Positions 61,506 to 64,000 of a stretch of 64,000 bases of DNA are shown here, one piece after another. Numbering within the stretch: the first letter of the stretch is position 1; each line of letters starts with the position of its first letter. Position numbers and translations under genes: made by a program. The DNA is from Proteobacteria bacterium SG_bin9 (lineage in GTDB: Bacteria > Pseudomonadota > Alphaproteobacteria > Rhizobiales > Xanthobacteraceae). The notes beneath the pieces are model-generated. The model did not search any database, was not told the DNA's origin, and worked only from the letters and a program-made list of their open reading frames with translations. The stretch lies in NCBI GenBank assembly GCA_002083525.1, contig LWDM01000012.1, positions 7,694 through 71,693 on the forward strand, read 5' to 3'.

Positions 61506-63336
61506 GTTTCCTCACTTGATAGGTGTGCTGTCCGGAGCGCAGCGCCGGAGCGATCTGACGAATGTTGCTTTGTTCGGCGGCTTCGACGGGCGCGGTGTAC
61601 GCCAGCGGCAGCGAAACGGTGACCGTCGTGCCCTCGCCGATCTTGCTGTCGACCGTCATTTCGCCGCTGTGCAGCCCGACGAGGCTCTTCACGATCGACA
61701 GGCCGAGGCCCGTACCCTCGTGACGCCGCTGATAGGTCTTTCCGGCCTGGAAGAACGGGTCGCCGATGCGCTTGAGATCTTCCGCGCCGATGCCGACGCC
61801 GGTGTCGGCCACGCGCATCACAAGGCGTGCGCCTTCGACCTGCGCGGACACGGTCACCGTGCCGCCGTGTTCGGTGAACTTCACCGCGTTCGAGACGAGG
61901 TTGAGAACGATCTGCTTGAATGCCCGCGGGTCGCCGGTCATCTCGGGGAGATTGTCCGGCGTACGCACGGCGAGTTCGACGCCGCCGTCGCGCGCCTTCA
62001 GCGCGAGAATATTGCAGCAGCTCAGAAGCGACTCGCGCGGCGCGAACGCCTCGGGGACGACCTCGAACGTGCCGCTCTCCATCTTCGACATGTCGAGGAT
62101 GCCGTTGACCACCGACAACAGATGCTGGCCGGATTCATTGATCAGCTTCGCATACTCACGACGCTTCGCCGCATCGAGCATCAGATCCTGCTCGTGCACG
62201 ATCATCTCGGAGAAACCGATGATGGCGTTGAGCGGCGTGCGCAGCTCATGGCTCATGGTGGCCAGGAATTGCGTCTTGGCGGCATTGGCGCGCTCGGTCT
62301 CGATGCGGGCGGCGTCGAGGGCCTGCTCCTGCGCCTTCCGCTCGGTGACATCGCGCATCACCGCGACGACCTCGGGCTTGCGTCCCATCGCCTGTCCGGG
62401 CGCACGCTCCATCAGCCGGCAGCGCATTTCCACCCAGATGAAATCGCCGGATGCCGGATGCACGGGATCGGCGATGCGTGACAGATCGCGGCGCAGACGG
62501 AAGTCGACCCGCGCTTCTTCTTCGCCGCGGGCTGCATTCGACAGTGCCGTCAGGAATGCGGGGCGATCGGCGACGTGGACCCGGTCGAACAGGCCATGAC
62601 CCATCAGGCGCGACGTCGACACGCCGAGCATCTGCTCGATCGCGGGCGAGATGAACTCGACCGCGCCATTGCGATGATGGCGCGAGATCACGTCGCTCAT
62701 GTTGCGCGCCAGCAGACGGTAGCGGTCTTCCTCGTCGTAAAGCAGCGATACGCTGATCCGGGTCAACGATTCCGCGCCGAAGGCGAGGCCGGCGGCGTAG
62801 AGCACGCCCGACGCGATGCCGAGGATCATGAACATGTGTTCTGCCGCGGGCGAGACTTCCGACGGCGGGAGCCAATCGAGACGCGACGCGGCGATCAGCA
62901 GCGTCACGCCGCCGACTGCGAGCGCAGACGCGAAGGCGACGACGCGGCGCGACGCCGACAACGCGGCTTCCAGCGGAATCGCGATCAGCCAGATCGCGAC
63001 GAAGGATTCGATACCGCCGGTCTTGAAGGCAACCGTCAGCACCAGGCCTGTCAGCGCCAGCGACGACAGCACGTGCGCGCTTTCATAGCGGCCGGTGCGC
63101 GAGAGGAAATACGACAGCAGGATCGGTGTGATCAGCCAGCCGAACACCACGACCTCGGTCGCGCTCGGCGCGCCGCGGGTCGCGAGATAAATCGGAAAAC
63201 CCGTGAAGGCCGCAAGGCTGCCGAAAAGGCGCGGCGCCATGAACGCGCGATGGCGCGCGCTGGCCAATGCGTCGTAACGCGCTGAAGGATGCAGCAGCGC
63301 ATCGAGACAATCGCGAATGAGCTTCAGAACCGCCAC
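61498..63336 (-). CDS. divJ: DivJ-like membrane sensor histidine kinase
   Basis: 612 residues from GTG 63336. Six helices between about residues 30 and 195, including PRLFGSLAAFTGFPIYLATR, LITPILLSYFLSRTGRYES and IWLIAIPLEAALSASRRVVA, are the hydrophobic sensor typical of rhizobial DivJ. A PAS/PAC unit follows (YRLLARNMSDVISRHHRNGA and PASGDFIWVEMRCRL), then HisKA with the phospho-His in LATMSHELRTPLNAIIGFSE and HATPase with NLVSNAVKFTEHG, ADTGVGIG and GTGLGLSIVKSL. DivJ phosphorylates DivK at the old pole. The assignment is by similarity of layout; PdhS relatives cannot be excluded. Confidence 0.75.
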   Translation of the reverse strand: MAVLKLIRDCLDALLHPSARYDALASARHRAFMAPRLFGSLAAFTGFPIYLATRGAPSATEVVVFGWLITPILLSYFLSRTGRYESAHVLSSLALTGLVLTVAFKTGGIESFVAIWLIAIPLEAALSASRRVVAFASALAVGGVTLLIAASRLDWLPPSEVSPAAEHMFMILGIASGVLYAAGLAFGAESLTRISVSLLYDEEDRYRLLARNMSDVISRHHRNGAVEFISPAIEQMLGVSTSRLMGHGLFDRVHVADRPAFLTALSNAARGEEEARVDFRLRRDLSRIADPVHPASGDFIWVEMRCRLMERAPGQAMGRKPEVVAVMRDVTERKAQEQALDAARIETERANAAKTQFLATMSHELRTPLNAIIGFSEMIVHEQDLMLDAAKRREYAKLINESGQHLLSVVNGILDMSKMESGTFEVVPEAFAPRESLLSCCNILALKARDGGVELAVRTPDNLPEMTGDPRAFKQIVLNLVSNAVKFTEHGGTVTVSAQVEGARLVMRVADTGVGIGAEDLKRIGDPFFQAGKTYQRRHEGTGLGLSIVKSLVGLHSGEMTVDSKIGEGTTVTVSLPLAYTAPVEAAEQSNIRQIAPALRSGQHTYQVRKRA

Positions 63337-63742
63337 GGCTTCTTACGTCTCAGCCGGTTGATGAAGACAACCGAGCCGGAACGCCCCCTTATTTCGTTGC
63401 AGGATCGTGTCAGAGGCTCATTAAACGAACACTAAGGCCCCATCGCAGATCGCCGCGCATAACGCCGCAAACGCGGTAATCGCGAAAAGACGCGTTCGAA
63501 TTGGCTGAAATGGTGAACGCAGCCTTTCCGAAACGGGCCTCGCTATGGTTTCGAAATGGTAGACAAAGCGGTCAGCGCGGCGGCGCCTGTTCCCGTCAAT
63601 CGAATATTTACGCCGACACGAACGATTCAAATTCGCGGCAATTTTTCGGAAACCTGATACGGGCAATTTAATCGCATCTGATACGCCAAGCTCAGATTGC
63701 GAGATCAATCGCAGCGCAGGTCGAAGGCATACGAGTCGCGTC
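63337..63742. other. 406-bp divergent intergenic region
   Basis: Between the DivJ-like kinase and the DUF5330 gene. It has TTAA-N7-CTAA at 63421-63435, one base from a CtrA box, and a single GANTC near 63625. No convincing coding frame is seen; the minus-strand frame through 63421-63978 is a shadow of the plus-strand gene. Confidence 0.5.
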
Positions 63743-64000
63743 ATGTTTTTTCTGCTGAGAATGACATTCTGGATCGGTCTGGTGCTGGTGCTGCTGCCGA
63801 CCGGCAAGCCGAGCGATTCCGAGAAGCTTCCGCAGCTCGGCGCCACCGAAGCCGTGACCGCGGCGACCGCCGCCGTCTCCGACATGAGCCAGTTCTGCGC
63901 GCGCCAGCCGGCGGCTTGCGAGATCGGCGGCCAGGCGGCGACCGTGATCGGCCACCGCGCCCAGGCCGGCGCACGCAAGGTCTACGAGTTCATCACCGAG
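63743..64000 (+). CDS. DUF5330 family protein, 3'-truncated by window edge
   Basis: The frame is open to the last base (86 codons visible). It begins MFFLLRMTFWIGLVLVLLPT, an N-terminal membrane helix, then AVTAATAAVSDMSQFCARQP, ACEIGGQAATVIGHRAQAGA and RKVYEFITE. This is the DUF5330 pattern with its two conserved cysteines (FCARQPAAC). Function unknown; it is found beside cell-cycle and envelope genes in Hyphomicrobiales. Overlapping minus-strand frames are shadows. Confidence 0.82.
   Translation, partial: MFFLLRMTFWIGLVLVLLPTGKPSDSEKLPQLGATEAVTAATAAVSDMSQFCARQPAACEIGGQAATVIGHRAQAGARKVYEFITE

Noticed and set aside
63421..63978. 185-aa minus-strand frame at the right edge
   Set aside because: It covers the plus-strand DUF5330 gene, which has a better start and conserved cysteines.

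Overview
The window looks like a chromosome segment of a high-GC alphaproteobacterium of the order Hyphomicrobiales (Rhizobiales), probably near the Nitrobacteraceae/Xanthobacteraceae. This is inferred from gene content and order: feuP-feuQ, cytochrome c maturation genes, degP, a two-component pair and glnE in rhizobial order; PdhS/PleC/DivJ-type kinases; DUF1491, DUF1289, DUF2336 and DUF5330 proteins; TTAA-N7-TTAA (CtrA-type) boxes and clustered GANTC sites. No rRNA, tRNA or CRISPR array was recognised.

Layout. 1-4.3 kb: a TRAP transporter (5'-cut small permease, large permease) facing two tandem, near-duplicate TakP/FcbT1-type binding proteins. 4.4-7.6 kb: an Mrp/ApbC Fe-S carrier and a secreted caspase-like protein. 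7.7-19.7 kb: two PdhS-family histidine kinases flanking housekeeping enzymes (DUF1289, clan AA aspartic protease, DusA, a methyltransferase, an AhpD-like protein, FKBP, nitronate monooxygenase, quinone reductase, CDF exporter). 19.7-35.6 kb (minus strand): glnE translationally coupled to a sensor kinase/response regulator pair, degP, ccmH-F-E-I, a conserved unknown, a small AT-richer islet of two membrane ORFs, then feuQ-feuP.

35.7-47.7 kb (minus strand): a degenerate gene-transfer-agent (GTA)-like cluster. In transcription order it has a 50-aa membrane protein, small and large terminase, an inserted IalB-like gene, portal, two small ORFs, prohead protease, a three-gene cassette ending in a possible Imm1-like immunity gene, then one giant ORF that joins the N-terminal ~350 residues of an HK97-type capsid protein to a DUF2793 tail-fibre-like protein, a lytic enzyme and a GTA-type 3TM holin. 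Head-tail connector, tail-tube and tape-measure genes are absent at exactly the capsid/fibre junction, which suggests one in-frame deletion. Two plus-strand genes (a secreted unknown and a methyltransferase) sit inside the block. No integrase is visible, so this is GTA-like rather than a conventional prophage.

47.7-64 kb: a sorbosone-dehydrogenase-like enzyme with a diheme cytochrome c, an SDR, a LysR regulator, YcgN, a PBP1A-type penicillin-binding protein, a DUF1214/DUF1254 pair, a lipoprotein, an Omp25/31-like porin, a DUF2336 protein, and a DivJ-like kinase with a peptidoglycan-binding protein and DUF1491. A DUF5330 protein runs off the right edge.

Three perfect TTAA-N7-TTAA boxes lie in intergenic regions beside a PdhS-type kinase, a small conserved protein and the DUF2336 gene. 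With three PdhS/PleC/DivJ-type kinases in the window, this points to cell-cycle (CtrA/CcrM) control of several loci.
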